Source of the DNA: CAZGNZ01 sp964527215
Lineage (GTDB): Bacteria > Fidelibacterota > Marinisomatia > SCGC-AAA003-L08 > JACNLC01
Assembly: GCA_964527215.1 (NCBI GenBank)
Contig: CAZGNZ010000043.1
Span: forward strand, 1-28,453
Length of the DNA stretch: 28,453 nucleotides
Reading direction: 5' to 3'
Each line of letters begins with the position of its first letter. Position 1 is the first letter of the stretch. Below are positions 1-8,160 of the stretch, one piece after another. Under the pieces are notes generated by a model. The model was not told the DNA's origin. It was given only the letters and a program-made list of their open reading frames with translations, and did not search any database. Made by a program: the position numbers and the translations under genes.

Positions 1-145
1 TCTGGGGAATACGCGCCATATGGCAAGGATTCAGGATACAGCAATCCCAATTCCCCAAGCAGCCATTTACCTGAGACATTCTATCTATTTGAGCACTCAT
101 CTGTATTTATACTATGCATCCTGATACGTAATTCGGACAGAAATC
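1..145. repeat. Tail of a composite intergenic repeat, first copy cut by the window edge
   Basis: Positions 1-145 align with 545-688 at roughly 80 percent identity by eye, with a few small indels. Shared blocks include CATATGGCAAGGATTCAGGA, CTGTATTTATACTATGCAT and GATTCGGACAG-type ends. The pair is a direct repeat. In the second copy the homologous block lies just downstream of a palindrome cluster, so the matching upstream part of this copy probably lies outside the window. No coding function is apparent. Confidence 0.8.
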
Positions 146-180
146 GTTGGTTAATGGTGGATAGTATATTGGCAAATAGT

Positions 181-204
181 CATCAGGGGCTGCATTCCCT
201 GATG
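181..204. repeat. Perfect 8-bp hairpin
   Basis: CATCAGGG (181-188) is the reverse complement of CCCTGATG (197-204), with the 8-nt loop GCTGCATT between. No T tract follows, so it is not an obvious terminator. It resembles the other small palindromes in this repeat-rich region. Confidence 0.6.
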
Positions 205-380
205 GCAACCCAACATCAACCAGCCAGGAAAGGCACCTCGACGACTTACCCTCTCAATCAGTTTACCGCACCCTGCCTGGGAAGTCGCGCTCAACCAATC
301 AACCAATGCACCGTTTCATTAATAACCACACACTGCGTGCAAAACCTTATTCATCAACTCATACTATTTCCATCCGTTAC

Positions 381-688
381 ACCCCTTCAGGGTTCTGCCA
401 TCATTCTATCCGGTATCCGGGGCTGCGCCCCGGGCTGACAGATTCAGCCCCTTCAGGGCTGGAGGATCTGAATTTTGCAAACGATCTGTGGAACCTCAGA
501 TAGAAAATCCCACTAATTCCACCCATCCCAAACCCCCACCCACCTCCGGGGAATACGCCATATGGCAAGGATTCAGGATGCAGTAATCCCAAATCCCAAG
601 GCGGTCATTCACCTGGAGACATTCAATCTGTTTGAGCACCCACCTGTATTTATACTATGCATTTTGAACCGTGATTCGGACAGATAAG
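381..688. repeat. Composite REP-like repeat, complete copy
   Basis: Four short palindromes in series are followed by a conserved non-palindromic tail. ACCCCTTCAGGGT lies at 381-393. CCGGGGC-TGC-GCCCCGG lies at 417-433 (7-bp stem). AGCCC-CTTCA-GGGCT lies at 446-460. An imperfect palindrome around TGTGGAACC lies at 484-501. The tail continues through CCCATCCCAAACCCCCAC (about 524-541) into the block shared with 1-145. The same order recurs at 28085-28453. The arrangement resembles REP/BIME-type intergenic repeats; no RAYT transposase is present. Confidence 0.8.
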
Positions 689-767
689 ACGAAAATCGAA
701 TTCTGAAATATTAAATTTCGACAGTGACCCTACTTGTTAAACCAATTCACCATTACACCATTTCACC

Positions 768-791
768 GGTTACCGCACCCTGCCGGTAACC
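768..791. repeat. Perfect 8-bp inverted repeat
   Basis: GGTTACCG (768-775) pairs with CGGTAACC (784-791) around the loop CACCCTGC. A related stretch without the second arm occurs near 262-280. It has no T tract and lies about 150 bases upstream of the asparaginase gene. Its function is unknown. Confidence 0.5.
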
Positions 792-939
792 CCTACTCAC
801 ACACTCAGCCATTCCAATCATTAACAAATCCGCAAGCGGTACTGTGTTTATATGAAATTGATAACGAAATCCGGTTGGATACATATTAGATTTTTAACGA
901 ATTTTCATTGCGCAGACAGAATAAAAAAAGGATTATCCA

Positions 940-1977
940 ATGAAAAGCTTTTTTCGTATATGCATTTCCCTTCTCGGTATTTCTTTATCCCTGGCCGGGA
1001 AACCCCAAATTGTAATTTTGGCAACCGGCGGTACAATTGCCGGTATCGGCACTGAATCAGTATCAGCAGGTTACGAAGCCGCACGTACACCTGTGGATGA
1101 AATAATTCAGGCTGTTCCTGAAATCAGAACACTGGCCGATGTCACCGGGGAACAGTTTTCCCAGATCGCCAGCCAGGATATGCATCCCGAACTGTGGGTA
1201 AAACTGGCGTTACGCGTAAACGAACTGCTGTCGGATAATGGTGTGGACGGGGTCGTTATTACTCATGGTACAGATACAATGGAAGAAACGGCATATTTCC
1301 TGAACCTTACAATACGTAGTTCTAAACCCGTTGTACTAACTGGTGCAATGCGTCCCCCAACTTCCCTCAGCGCAGATGGCGGTCTGAACTTGTACAATGC
1401 TGTAGCTGCTGCGGCTGCACCGGAATCATTTGACCGCGGCACCCTGGTGGTTATGAATGATGAGATTCACAGTGCCCGTTATGTCACCAAATACAACACA
1501 ACCAGCGTGGATGCTTTTGTATCACCGGTATTTGGTCCGCTGGGATATGTTTTTTACGGAGATGTGGAGTATATTGGTGAGTCATCCAAAGGGAAAAGAG
1601 AGATATTCAAGATTTACAATGAAACTGACCTGCCTCGGGTAGACATCCATTACAGCTATGCAGGGTATCTGCCCGATCAGCTCAACTATGCTGAGCAACA
1701 AACTCAAGGTCTGGTCTTTATTGGAACCGGAAATGGAAATCCAAACCAGGAAACCATCGCCGCTCTGGCAGAACTGCGAAACCACGGAATCAAAATCGTG
1801 CGCTGCGGTCGACCAGGGACCGGACGTGTGACGCTCAATGCTGAAGTTAATGATGCTCAGTACGGATTTATTGCCGGGGATGATGTAAATCCTCAAAAAG
1901 CAAGAATACTGCTCATGCTTGCCCTGTATCAAAAGCTGGATCAAAACCAGATTCAAGCGCTGTTTCTGAAACACTGA
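940..1977 (+). CDS. ansB: Type II L-asparaginase, exported
   Basis: Hydrolyses L-asparagine to aspartate and ammonia; type II enzymes usually act in the periplasm. The 345-residue length fits the family. A hydrophobic signal peptide spans residues 1-20. The first signature TGGTIAG (29-35) carries nucleophile Thr32. The second, HGTDTMEE (109-116), carries Thr111-Asp112, and the partner lysine is Lys184 in VTKYNTT. SQDM (78-81), GAMRPPTS and the NGN motif also match the family, so the full active site is present. The ATG is preceded by AAGGA with a 7-nt spacer. It stands alone on the + strand, 338 bases before the HDOD gene. The symbol is by family resemblance; substrate preference for asparagine over glutamine cannot be read from the sequence. 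Confidence 0.93.
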   Translation: MKSFFRICISLLGISLSLAGKPQIVILATGGTIAGIGTESVSAGYEAARTPVDEIIQAVPEIRTLADVTGEQFSQIASQDMHPELWVKLALRVNELLSDNGVDGVVITHGTDTMEETAYFLNLTIRSSKPVVLTGAMRPPTSLSADGGLNLYNAVAAAAAPESFDRGTLVVMNDEIHSARYVTKYNTTSVDAFVSPVFGPLGYVFYGDVEYIGESSKGKREIFKIYNETDLPRVDIHYSYAGYLPDQLNYAEQQTQGLVFIGTGNGNPNQETIAALAELRNHGIKIVRCGRPGTGRVTLNAEVNDAQYGFIAGDDVNPQKARILLMLALYQKLDQNQIQALFLKH

Positions 1978-2315
1978 TCCGCAACTTAATCAATATCCTG
2001 ACAAAAACCCGCGGCTTGAAGGTTGTTTTTTGCCGGCCAATAGCGGGATTCCGGTTTTCTCTGAATAAACTGTTACGACTGATATGGCTCTTTCAGCTGC
2101 AAAATCTTTTTATATTTACGGGGGTGTTAACAAAGTATTTTACTGACTCAGTATAGACGAATTTCCAGTTATCATTGATTCATCAATGCTTTCTGAAATC
2201 GCCGGCGGTACCGGTCATCCGGCAGGCAGAATGATTTACTAATTCACCTGCTGTACAAAGTACTCCGACGCTGTAACCATTTGAAAACTCAGTTCCTGAA
2301 AATAATATCAGCACG
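1978..2315. other. Intergenic, nothing supported
   Basis: 338 bases between asparaginase and the HDOD gene. There is no coding frame with recognisable content. CCCGC (about 2011) and GCGGG (about 2044) could pair over a long loop that contains a T run, but this is not a convincing terminator. The HDOD promoter presumably lies here; no clear motif was found. Confidence 0.5.
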
Positions 2316-3191
2316 ATGAAATACTATATCAGCTCCATAGAAAAAGCCAAATCACTGTTCAAAACAGACGACATCCCCCCCCAGTCACAAATTCTGCAGA
2401 AAATAGAACATGAATTACAGCGGGAGTACTCTGATTTCAGCCATATTGCCAGGCTGATCAGCAGTGATGCGGCTCTGGCTGGAGCAACTCTGCAGTTGGT
2501 TAACTCTGCGTTTTTCGGATTAAGAAACAAAGTTGTATCCATACAGCATGCGGTGAGTATCCTGGGTACAAACAATGTGATCAATCTGATCAAATGTGTG
2601 TCTCTTCGCTCCGCGTTGAAAATCAAGGATGCACAGTTCCTGAAAGAATTCTGGATTACTTCTCAGGAAATTGCCATTGCATCAGCATTGATTGCGCGGC
2701 ATTTCCCTGGGCTGAAGGCAGATGAGGCATATACAGTTGGTTTGTTTCACAATACCGGTCTGCCATTGATGGTTCTCAAATTTGATGATTATCTTAAAAA
2801 GTACAGATTTGGGACCCGATTATCTTTCAAAACGGTCTGTGAAGTGGAAGCAGAAAAGTTCGGCACCTGCCACAGTGTAGCCTCAATGATCATGGCAAAA
2901 TCCTGGAAAATGCCTGACATGTTTTGCAATACCATTCTCTTTCATCACGATGCAGTCAGGATTTTGTCAGACGATGGATATGATGGTGAGTTAAAGATAC
3001 GAATCGGAGTACTGAAGGTAGCGGAATACATTTGTGTGAAACAACATCCGGATTTCCGGTATTTTTCAACCCGTGAATGGGAAATGATAGAAGATCATAT
3101 CATCTCCATCCTGAATCTGGATAATGAGGCAATGACTGAGCTTGAAATGAGCGTCGTTCGGCAGATAGAAGAAAACAGTAAGATGCTGTAA
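2316..3191 (+). CDS. HDOD-domain signalling protein
   Basis: A 291-residue soluble protein, mostly a single HDOD domain (about residues 15-215). The family signature is clear in IARLISSDAALAGATLQLVN followed by SAFFGLRNKVVSIQHAVSIL. HDOD proteins are HD-hydrolase relatives that mostly lack catalytic metal ligands and act in regulation, often with chemotaxis, two-component or cyclic-di-GMP signalling. Here the HD-like motif reads FHNTGLP (144-150), with Asn146 where hydrolases have Asp, and HHD occurs at 210-212. This points to a scaffold rather than an enzyme. There is no membrane segment and no output domain. The ATG lacks a clear Shine-Dalgarno site. It converges on the dockerin/thioredoxin-like gene at 3377. 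The exact partner is unknown. Confidence 0.85.
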   Translation: MKYYISSIEKAKSLFKTDDIPPQSQILQKIEHELQREYSDFSHIARLISSDAALAGATLQLVNSAFFGLRNKVVSIQHAVSILGTNNVINLIKCVSLRSALKIKDAQFLKEFWITSQEIAIASALIARHFPGLKADEAYTVGLFHNTGLPLMVLKFDDYLKKYRFGTRLSFKTVCEVEAEKFGTCHSVASMIMAKSWKMPDMFCNTILFHHDAVRILSDDGYDGELKIRIGVLKVAEYICVKQHPDFRYFSTREWEMIEDHIISILNLDNEAMTELEMSVVRQIEENSKML

Positions 3192-3376
3192 TGCATATCG
3201 CAACGCCGTGCTAAATGCGAAAGCCGGCATTGACTGGTCAATTTTCAGCACACTGTATCGCTGATTAGATTTATCAAATCAAGCTGTAAACCGAATATTT
3301 TAACAAACTTTCACCGCTTTCCCAAAATCCGGTTCTGACAGATTATACTGGCTGGTTGAGGTTTCCCTTCCTGCGA

Positions 3377-4579
3377 TCAATATTGCTCTCTGAACTCCAG
3401 GAGCAGATTTTTAATCGTTTCGTAGTTCCCCGTGCACTCGCCAATCCCAGAAGAATCAATACCGTAGGTAGAAAGATTGATTCGGGTGATCTCGAATCCC
3501 TCTCGATTCAGAACCACCAGATCACGAAGACTGATATCCCAGGCATCCCAGATATCGTATTGCTCTGTGTCCTGGGTCCAGGGAATGATGGTCCCGTCCA
3601 CCATATCAGAATAGTCATCCGTGTCGTAGTTGATGCCGCTGTTGCCGACAAAAATAATATCATTGACGCCCTCTGCCAGGAATTCCTCATACATTTCATT
3701 CAAATCACCAAACCGGACCTGACAGGTACCGCAGTGCACGCTGGAAAAATAATAACATGAAATCCAGCCGCTGAAATATTCCGGTCCGATCAATTCCTGG
3801 TACCATTCAGAATTGGGATTTTCATCCGCCAGAGAGAATCCGGGCAGTTCAACCGGATCAGACGGCTCATACACATAAATTTTCTCACCCCGAACACGAC
3901 CCATGCCTCCGTATCCCGTACTGGTTTCCCAGGTTGCCCCTCCGTCATTGCTGACAGAGGTTGTAGTATAGACATTGGATGAGTAAATCCATTCGGCATA
4001 ACTATCTTCATCATCAGCCTGAAGAGTCACCCAATGATAGTTTTGTTCAGTGGAGATGCAGTCATTTGTAAGATAAATATAGTATTCTCCCTGTGAAATA
4101 GATGCCAGTGTGATGGTCCATTCACCCACAATATCACCAGGCTGGCCGTCATCATCCTCCCGAAGGCTGGCCCGAATCACCCCTCCTCCCGGTTCGTGAT
4201 TCAATCGGACAGTGAAATAATGAACCATATATTCATCATTGAGGTAATAGGAGCTGAGCGGAAAGCGCATGCTCGCCAAGCTGGTGTCTGTGATTTCATA
4301 TCCCGGGGGATCCAGTATAAAATCCACTATCAGGATAATGTCCAGCACATCCACCATGGAATCGTCGTTGACGTCTGCAACATAGATCAAATGGGTTTCA
4401 AGGGGCTCTGACCCCAGAATGTGATTAATCACCAAAATGATATCAACCACATCCGTGTCGTTATCATCATCCAGATCACAAAGATTCAGCTCATATGTAT
4501 TGTAATACAGATATGTATACCGTTCTTCAGCATACAGGGTCGTGACTATCAGCGTGATGACCAGTATCCATAATCTCAT
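3377..4579 (-). CDS. Exported protein: N-terminal dockerin-like pair plus C-terminal thioredoxin-like domain
   Basis: 400 residues. A signal peptide spans about 1-17. Two calcium-loop dockerin-like repeats follow: CDLDDDNDTDVVDIILVINH (34-53) and ADVNDDSMVDVLDIILIVDF (69-88). Residues about 95-235 look like an all-beta extracellular module. Residues about 248-400 resemble a redoxin/thioredoxin fold with a CxxC active site, Cys283-Gly-Thr-Cys286, in SSVHCGTCQVRF, followed by the helix DLNEMYEEF and a late strand LRDLVVLNREG. A disulfide or thiol role outside the cytoplasm is inferred. Dockerin repeats are more often C-terminal, as in the two neighbours, so the order here is unusual. GAGGGG precedes the ATG by about 6 nt. 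It is last of three same-strand exported genes, separated by 366 bases, so it is probably transcribed separately. Confidence 0.75.
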   Translation of the reverse strand: MRLWILVITLIVTTLYAEERYTYLYYNTYELNLCDLDDDNDTDVVDIILVINHILGSEPLETHLIYVADVNDDSMVDVLDIILIVDFILDPPGYEITDTSLASMRFPLSSYYLNDEYMVHYFTVRLNHEPGGGVIRASLREDDDGQPGDIVGEWTITLASISQGEYYIYLTNDCISTEQNYHWVTLQADDEDSYAEWIYSSNVYTTTSVSNDGGATWETSTGYGGMGRVRGEKIYVYEPSDPVELPGFSLADENPNSEWYQELIGPEYFSGWISCYYFSSVHCGTCQVRFGDLNEMYEEFLAEGVNDIIFVGNSGINYDTDDYSDMVDGTIIPWTQDTEQYDIWDAWDISLRDLVVLNREGFEITRINLSTYGIDSSGIGECTGNYETIKNLLLEFREQY

Positions 4580-4945
4580 TCTTTACCCCTCCCCGATTGT
4601 TAATTCCTTGAAGTAGAAAATTGCTGACATCTGATTAACCTCCACCAAAAATGGTTGGCTGTAATCCGGATTTAAAGAGTATCGCAATTTTTTTAAACGC
4701 TTTTGCACCTGGCACAGTCCCTTGGCCATTGCCACACCTTGAGGGCATGGGCGGTTACAAAAGATTCATCGATAGGTATTCGTTTATATTCGTAAAAACT
4801 CTCTGCATTCCGGTGAATTCAGGTCCTGTCTTGACAGAGATATTACTGCATCAAATCCAAAAACCACCAAGATTATCAGGATTTTTACAGAATTTCCAGT
4901 TATAGATCGATTCGAATTTGGATTTTACCAGGTCCCGGCAGCGTA
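4580..4945. other. Intergenic between two dockerin genes
   Basis: 366 bases with no coding frame of recognisable content. It should hold the terminator of the LRR gene and the promoter of the thioredoxin-like gene (both minus strand). Neither stands out: there is no strong hairpin with a T tract, and only weak AT-rich -10-like sequence near 4670-4695. Confidence 0.5.
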
Positions 4946-6112
4946 TTAGTCCAGTATCAGACCAACCAGCAGCATAACATCGAGTACATCCAGGGTTTGA
5001 TCCTGATTCAGGTCGCCGTTATAAAACTGCTGATCGCTGGGTATGCAGGTTCCGATGATGAAACCAACCATCAGCGTAATATCAAGAATATCGACGGCAT
5101 AGTCATCATTCAGGTTTCCGGGATAAATCCAACTGCAGTCCTGCGGCAGAAGAAGCAATTCCATGTTATCCTCATCCCAACCATAGTTCAGGAAATTGGC
5201 AATCTCAAAGCACACCGGCAATGTACTGCAGAAGTAATTATTTCCAGCCATGAAATAGGGAGCATCCCCGCAGCTGGCCTGGTCCCATTCAATATTAATG
5301 CTGCAGATTCCGTCCTCTGCACCGGAAAAATGATTGTTGTGGAGCCAAAGCCATCCCAACTCATGCAGCTGTCCCAATTCACCAGGCAGTATTCCAGACA
5401 GCTGGTTGTCATGCAGCAGCAGATATTCCAGCTCGATCAGATTCCCCAGGGATGACGGAACAGGTCCAGTCAGCTCATTGTTTCTAAGATACAATCGCTG
5501 GAGAGATGTACAGTTTCCAAGCTCTGCCGGGATTTCTCCGGAAATCTGATTCATGGAAAGATAAAGCCGCTCCAGTGACTGGATATTACCCAGGGATGAA
5601 GGGATAATCCCGCTGATCTGGTTTTCATGAAGATACAGTTTTTCCAGCAGTGATAAATCACCAATATCGGATGGGATACTGCCGCTGATGTCATTTCCAT
5701 TGAGATACAGGATTTCCAGCAGTGTCAGGTTCAGGAGTGTATTCGGGATTGTGCCAGAGAGGTAGTTGCTGCCCAGATTCAGTTCTCTGAGCAGGTCCAA
5801 ATTGCCGATACTTTCCGGAATCAAGCCTGACAATCCGCAGTTATAACATGAAAATATGACTAGGCGGCCGTCCAGCCAGTTCTGATATCCCAATTCCAGG
5901 GGTTCTACCATACCGTTATTGTCGTCGTCCAGCCCCATATCTATCGTATTCTGGCTCTGGTCAATCAGAATCTCCAGAAACTGGATATCCATTTCCCAGT
6001 AGCAGGTGCTGTCAATAAATACATATCCCGAATCGCACTGGGCCGTTCCCGCAGCCAGCAGCATCAAACCTGCAAAACCCGCCATGAAATTCAAACGCAG
6101 TCTCTGTTTCAT
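4946..6112 (-). CDS. Exported leucine-rich repeat protein with C-terminal dockerin-like pair
   Basis: 388 residues. A signal peptide spans about 1-25. A cap region with a calcium-loop-like stretch DDDNNGMVEPLE (62-73) precedes about seven 24-residue LRRs (about 104-270) of the plant-type pattern LxxLxLxxNxLSGxIPxxLG; one unit is LERLYLSMNQISGEIP. A cysteine-containing cap (about 265-330) follows. The C-terminus has two dockerin-like repeats, GNLNDDYAVDILDITLMV (332-349) and GDLNQDQTLDVLDVMLLV (366-383), ending four residues before the stop. The LRR probably binds protein or glycan at the cell surface; the ligand is unknown. The dockerin-like pair may serve anchoring or secretion; no cohesin partner is seen. 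The ATG lacks a strong Shine-Dalgarno site. It starts 36 bases after the arylsulfotransferase-like gene ends, consistent with one transcript. Confidence 0.85.
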   Translation of the reverse strand: MKQRLRLNFMAGFAGLMLLAAGTAQCDSGYVFIDSTCYWEMDIQFLEILIDQSQNTIDMGLDDDNNGMVEPLELGYQNWLDGRLVIFSCYNCGLSGLIPESIGNLDLLRELNLGSNYLSGTIPNTLLNLTLLEILYLNGNDISGSIPSDIGDLSLLEKLYLHENQISGIIPSSLGNIQSLERLYLSMNQISGEIPAELGNCTSLQRLYLRNNELTGPVPSSLGNLIELEYLLLHDNQLSGILPGELGQLHELGWLWLHNNHFSGAEDGICSINIEWDQASCGDAPYFMAGNNYFCSTLPVCFEIANFLNYGWDEDNMELLLLPQDCSWIYPGNLNDDYAVDILDITLMVGFIIGTCIPSDQQFYNGDLNQDQTLDVLDVMLLVGLILD

Positions 6113-6148
6113 TTTGTGAAAATCCGTGTTCTCATATATTGAGTTTTA

Positions 6149-7591
6149 TCATGAGGCAAGGAGCTGGTTCACCAGCTGTGTGATGTCCGTGACATCATTG
6201 CTCTCATCAGCGTTGATATCTGCAGCCCATTGCCAATACACTGTCTCAGATCCATTCACAATGATGTGTACCATAATTACAAGGTCCAGAATATCTGATG
6301 ACCCGTCCCGGTTCAAATCTCCTTTTGCAAGATTAAACTCAAAAAACTCCCGCCCATATTTGTGTCCGCGTGCAAAATGAACACCCGGAGTCGGATGAAA
6401 ATATTCCCATACAATTTCACCGCTGAAACTGGTTTCAAAAAAATGTCCGTCATTGGATTCACAGATGATCGTGTTGCCGTTTGGCAGACGGTAACATCCG
6501 GACTGTGATGCAGAGTAGAAATCCGGAGCCCCAAAAATGATATAAGAGTCCAATGGTCCGAAGGGTTCAGTCTCACCGATTATGTAACTCCCGCTTTCAT
6601 CCGTTATGGGGATAATGACTTCAACTGACGAGAAAGTGCCGTATGGGGCGTCCAGTCCATTATTGAAAACCATTATATTGCCTGCTCCGGGATATCCCTG
6701 CGGAATCCAGGTCGGGCAATGGGGTCCGAACAACCGGGTGTCACTGGAATCTCCCCGATCATATGCCATGGGATTGCCCCAGCGGAAAAGAAAATCACCG
6801 CCTTTTCCAGAATTTCCGCCACTGTGACCTGCAGCTTCTTCCGTTGTGGTGCTGTGATCAATGATGTAAATTTCATTCAGCCGCCGGCAGCTGAACAAGA
6901 TCTGATCAAGCACAGGATTGTAATCCAAGTAATTGGCATGCAGCCAGTCACCGCTGTCTTCATCGGGTCCGGTTCCCCCGATCACGCCAAAATTCAGATT
7001 CATTCTTTCCGGATGCTCCGAGATGACACCGTAATTGTCGATACCCTGATTAACGTCCTGGATAATGTGATCCCACAGGTGCCATTCCCACACCACATTC
7101 CCTCCGTCAATCCCAATCGGTTCAATTTCTATAATTTCCGTTGGCCACAAATCTGCATTCAAATCCAGACGTCCGGCTGCCAGGGCATCATAGTGGTTGA
7201 TGCGTTCCCAGCTGAGGATAAGAACGTTCCCGTTGGGCATAGGCTGTATATCGTGATGCTGCTGGTGGTCCTCATCAGACCAGGTAAAATTCCAGAGCAC
7301 ATTATTTTCCCAGTCCCTGATTTCAATGAGACCGCCGACACCGAAACCGGTAATTATGGGTTCATCAACTTTTCCGGGTCGGATTATCCGGCCGTCGGAA
7401 AAGAGATAGGGCGCACTGGCAGGCCGATGCTCAAACTGCCAGCTGTGAACCGAATGTCCATACTGGTCCATCAGATACGGAACAGTGTCAGTCAGCGGAT
7501 CCGCAATTATATAGCCCTCATAAACTTGTGCATAACTGACAGTGGAAATCAGCAGTGATAAAAAAATGAAATATGATTTTATTTTTGCCAT
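6149..7591 (-). CDS. Arylsulfotransferase-like (ASST/PQQ-propeller type) exported protein with C-terminal dockerin-like pair
   Basis: 480 residues. A signal peptide spans about 1-21. The body (about 25-420) is rich in beta-propeller blades typical of the arylsulfotransferase families: HSVHSWQFEHRPASAPYLFS (46-65), HHDIQPMPNGNVLILSWE (112-129), WLHANYLDYNP (216-226), GPHCPTWIPQG (289-299) and YRLPNGNTIICESNDGHFFE (367-386). ASST enzymes move sulfate between phenolic compounds through a histidine. HHD (112-114), His218, His291 and His410 are candidates, but I cannot assign the nucleophile and many homologues have no known activity. Two dockerin-like repeats end the protein: GDLNRDGSSDILDLVIMV (424-441) and ADINADESNDVTDITQLV (457-474). 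It is first of a probable two-gene unit with the LRR gene. Confidence 0.8.
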   Translation of the reverse strand: MAKIKSYFIFLSLLISTVSYAQVYEGYIIADPLTDTVPYLMDQYGHSVHSWQFEHRPASAPYLFSDGRIIRPGKVDEPIITGFGVGGLIEIRDWENNVLWNFTWSDEDHQQHHDIQPMPNGNVLILSWERINHYDALAAGRLDLNADLWPTEIIEIEPIGIDGGNVVWEWHLWDHIIQDVNQGIDNYGVISEHPERMNLNFGVIGGTGPDEDSGDWLHANYLDYNPVLDQILFSCRRLNEIYIIDHSTTTEEAAGHSGGNSGKGGDFLFRWGNPMAYDRGDSSDTRLFGPHCPTWIPQGYPGAGNIMVFNNGLDAPYGTFSSVEVIIPITDESGSYIIGETEPFGPLDSYIIFGAPDFYSASQSGCYRLPNGNTIICESNDGHFFETSFSGEIVWEYFHPTPGVHFARGHKYGREFFEFNLAKGDLNRDGSSDILDLVIMVHIIVNGSETVYWQWAADINADESNDVTDITQLVNQLLAS

Positions 7592-8160
7592 TTTATTTAA
7601 TCCGTGAAATGACCTGATAAATTAAAGATATTCACTATATCAAAGAAATTGATAACTGGAGAAAACCAAACCGTATCATTCCTGTCATGAGCTGGGGGCC
7701 GGTCCTGCAGCCGCTTGAGACCCGGATATTCGCCGATTCATTCTGCTCTGTTCGCAGCGGGAAGAACATTGGTCGCAGCATTCCATGTTTACCCGGCATT
7801 TACCTGTTTTGGACCATAATCCCGTAAAAAAAATGTATCAGTTTGTTAGAAATTTGTTTTTGATAAAATTAAATGTGAATGGTCTGAGATATATCTGTAA
7901 ATTGCATTCACAGTTTTTGGATGTATAGAGTACATTTGAAACGCATATTAATATTTTTATGCCATACAACAACTGAGATTTTTTGAATTTCTAGGGCATA
8001 AAAACCGATACCCGTAGCAGATTATTCTGTGAACTGCATTAAGATGTTCAACGGTTATTGGAATTGATCTGGCCAAGGGTTGGCCTTACTATCACTGATT
8101 TGCGGTGCCTGGATTTGTGATAGGCGTTTGATAAGGCACGAAAGAGTAGAGACATTATAC
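7592..8160 (+). promoter_or_regulatory. Long structured 5' leader of the RRM gene (probable)
   Basis: About 570 non-coding bases separate the divergent ASST-like and RRM genes. A weak promoter-like pair TTGTTA (7843-7848) and TAAAAT (7864-7869) has a 15-nt spacer. Downstream are several perfect stems. TTTTTATGCC (7954-7963) pairs with GGCATAAAAA (7995-8004). TTCACAG (7907-7913) can pair with CTGTGAA (8027-8033). GGCCAA (8071-8076) pairs with TTGGCC (8080-8085). CTATCAC (8089-8095) pairs with GTGATAG (8117-8123). GTGCCT (8105-8110), in the loop of the last stem, can pair with AGGCAC (8134-8139), an H-type pseudoknot topology 22 bases before the start codon. Leader-mediated control, for example by temperature or by the protein itself, is inference. 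Confidence 0.5.

Larger units (their letters stand above)
1..939. other. Gene-free, repeat- and hairpin-rich region
   Basis: No reading frame here shows a recognisable protein. The frames at 154-438, 306-503 and 852-1055 are low-complexity translations of repeat DNA or run into the asparaginase gene. The region holds two repeat copies (1-145 and 381-688) and isolated perfect hairpins at 181-204 and 768-791. The last 100 bases before 940 are AT-rich and should carry the asparaginase promoter, but no convincing -35/-10 pair stands out. Confidence 0.7.

Noticed and set aside
154..438. 94-codon + strand frame near the left edge
   Set aside because: It is a translation of repeat and palindrome DNA with no motif, no Shine-Dalgarno site and overlapping alternatives in other frames.
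852..1055. 67-codon + strand frame overlapping the asparaginase start
   Set aside because: It lies in another frame across the asparaginase signal peptide and has no recognisable content.
4710..4725. Sigma-54-like TGGCAC followed by TTGG
   Set aside because: The spacing is N6 instead of N5 and the second element reads TTGG rather than TTGC; the adjacent gene is on the other strand.
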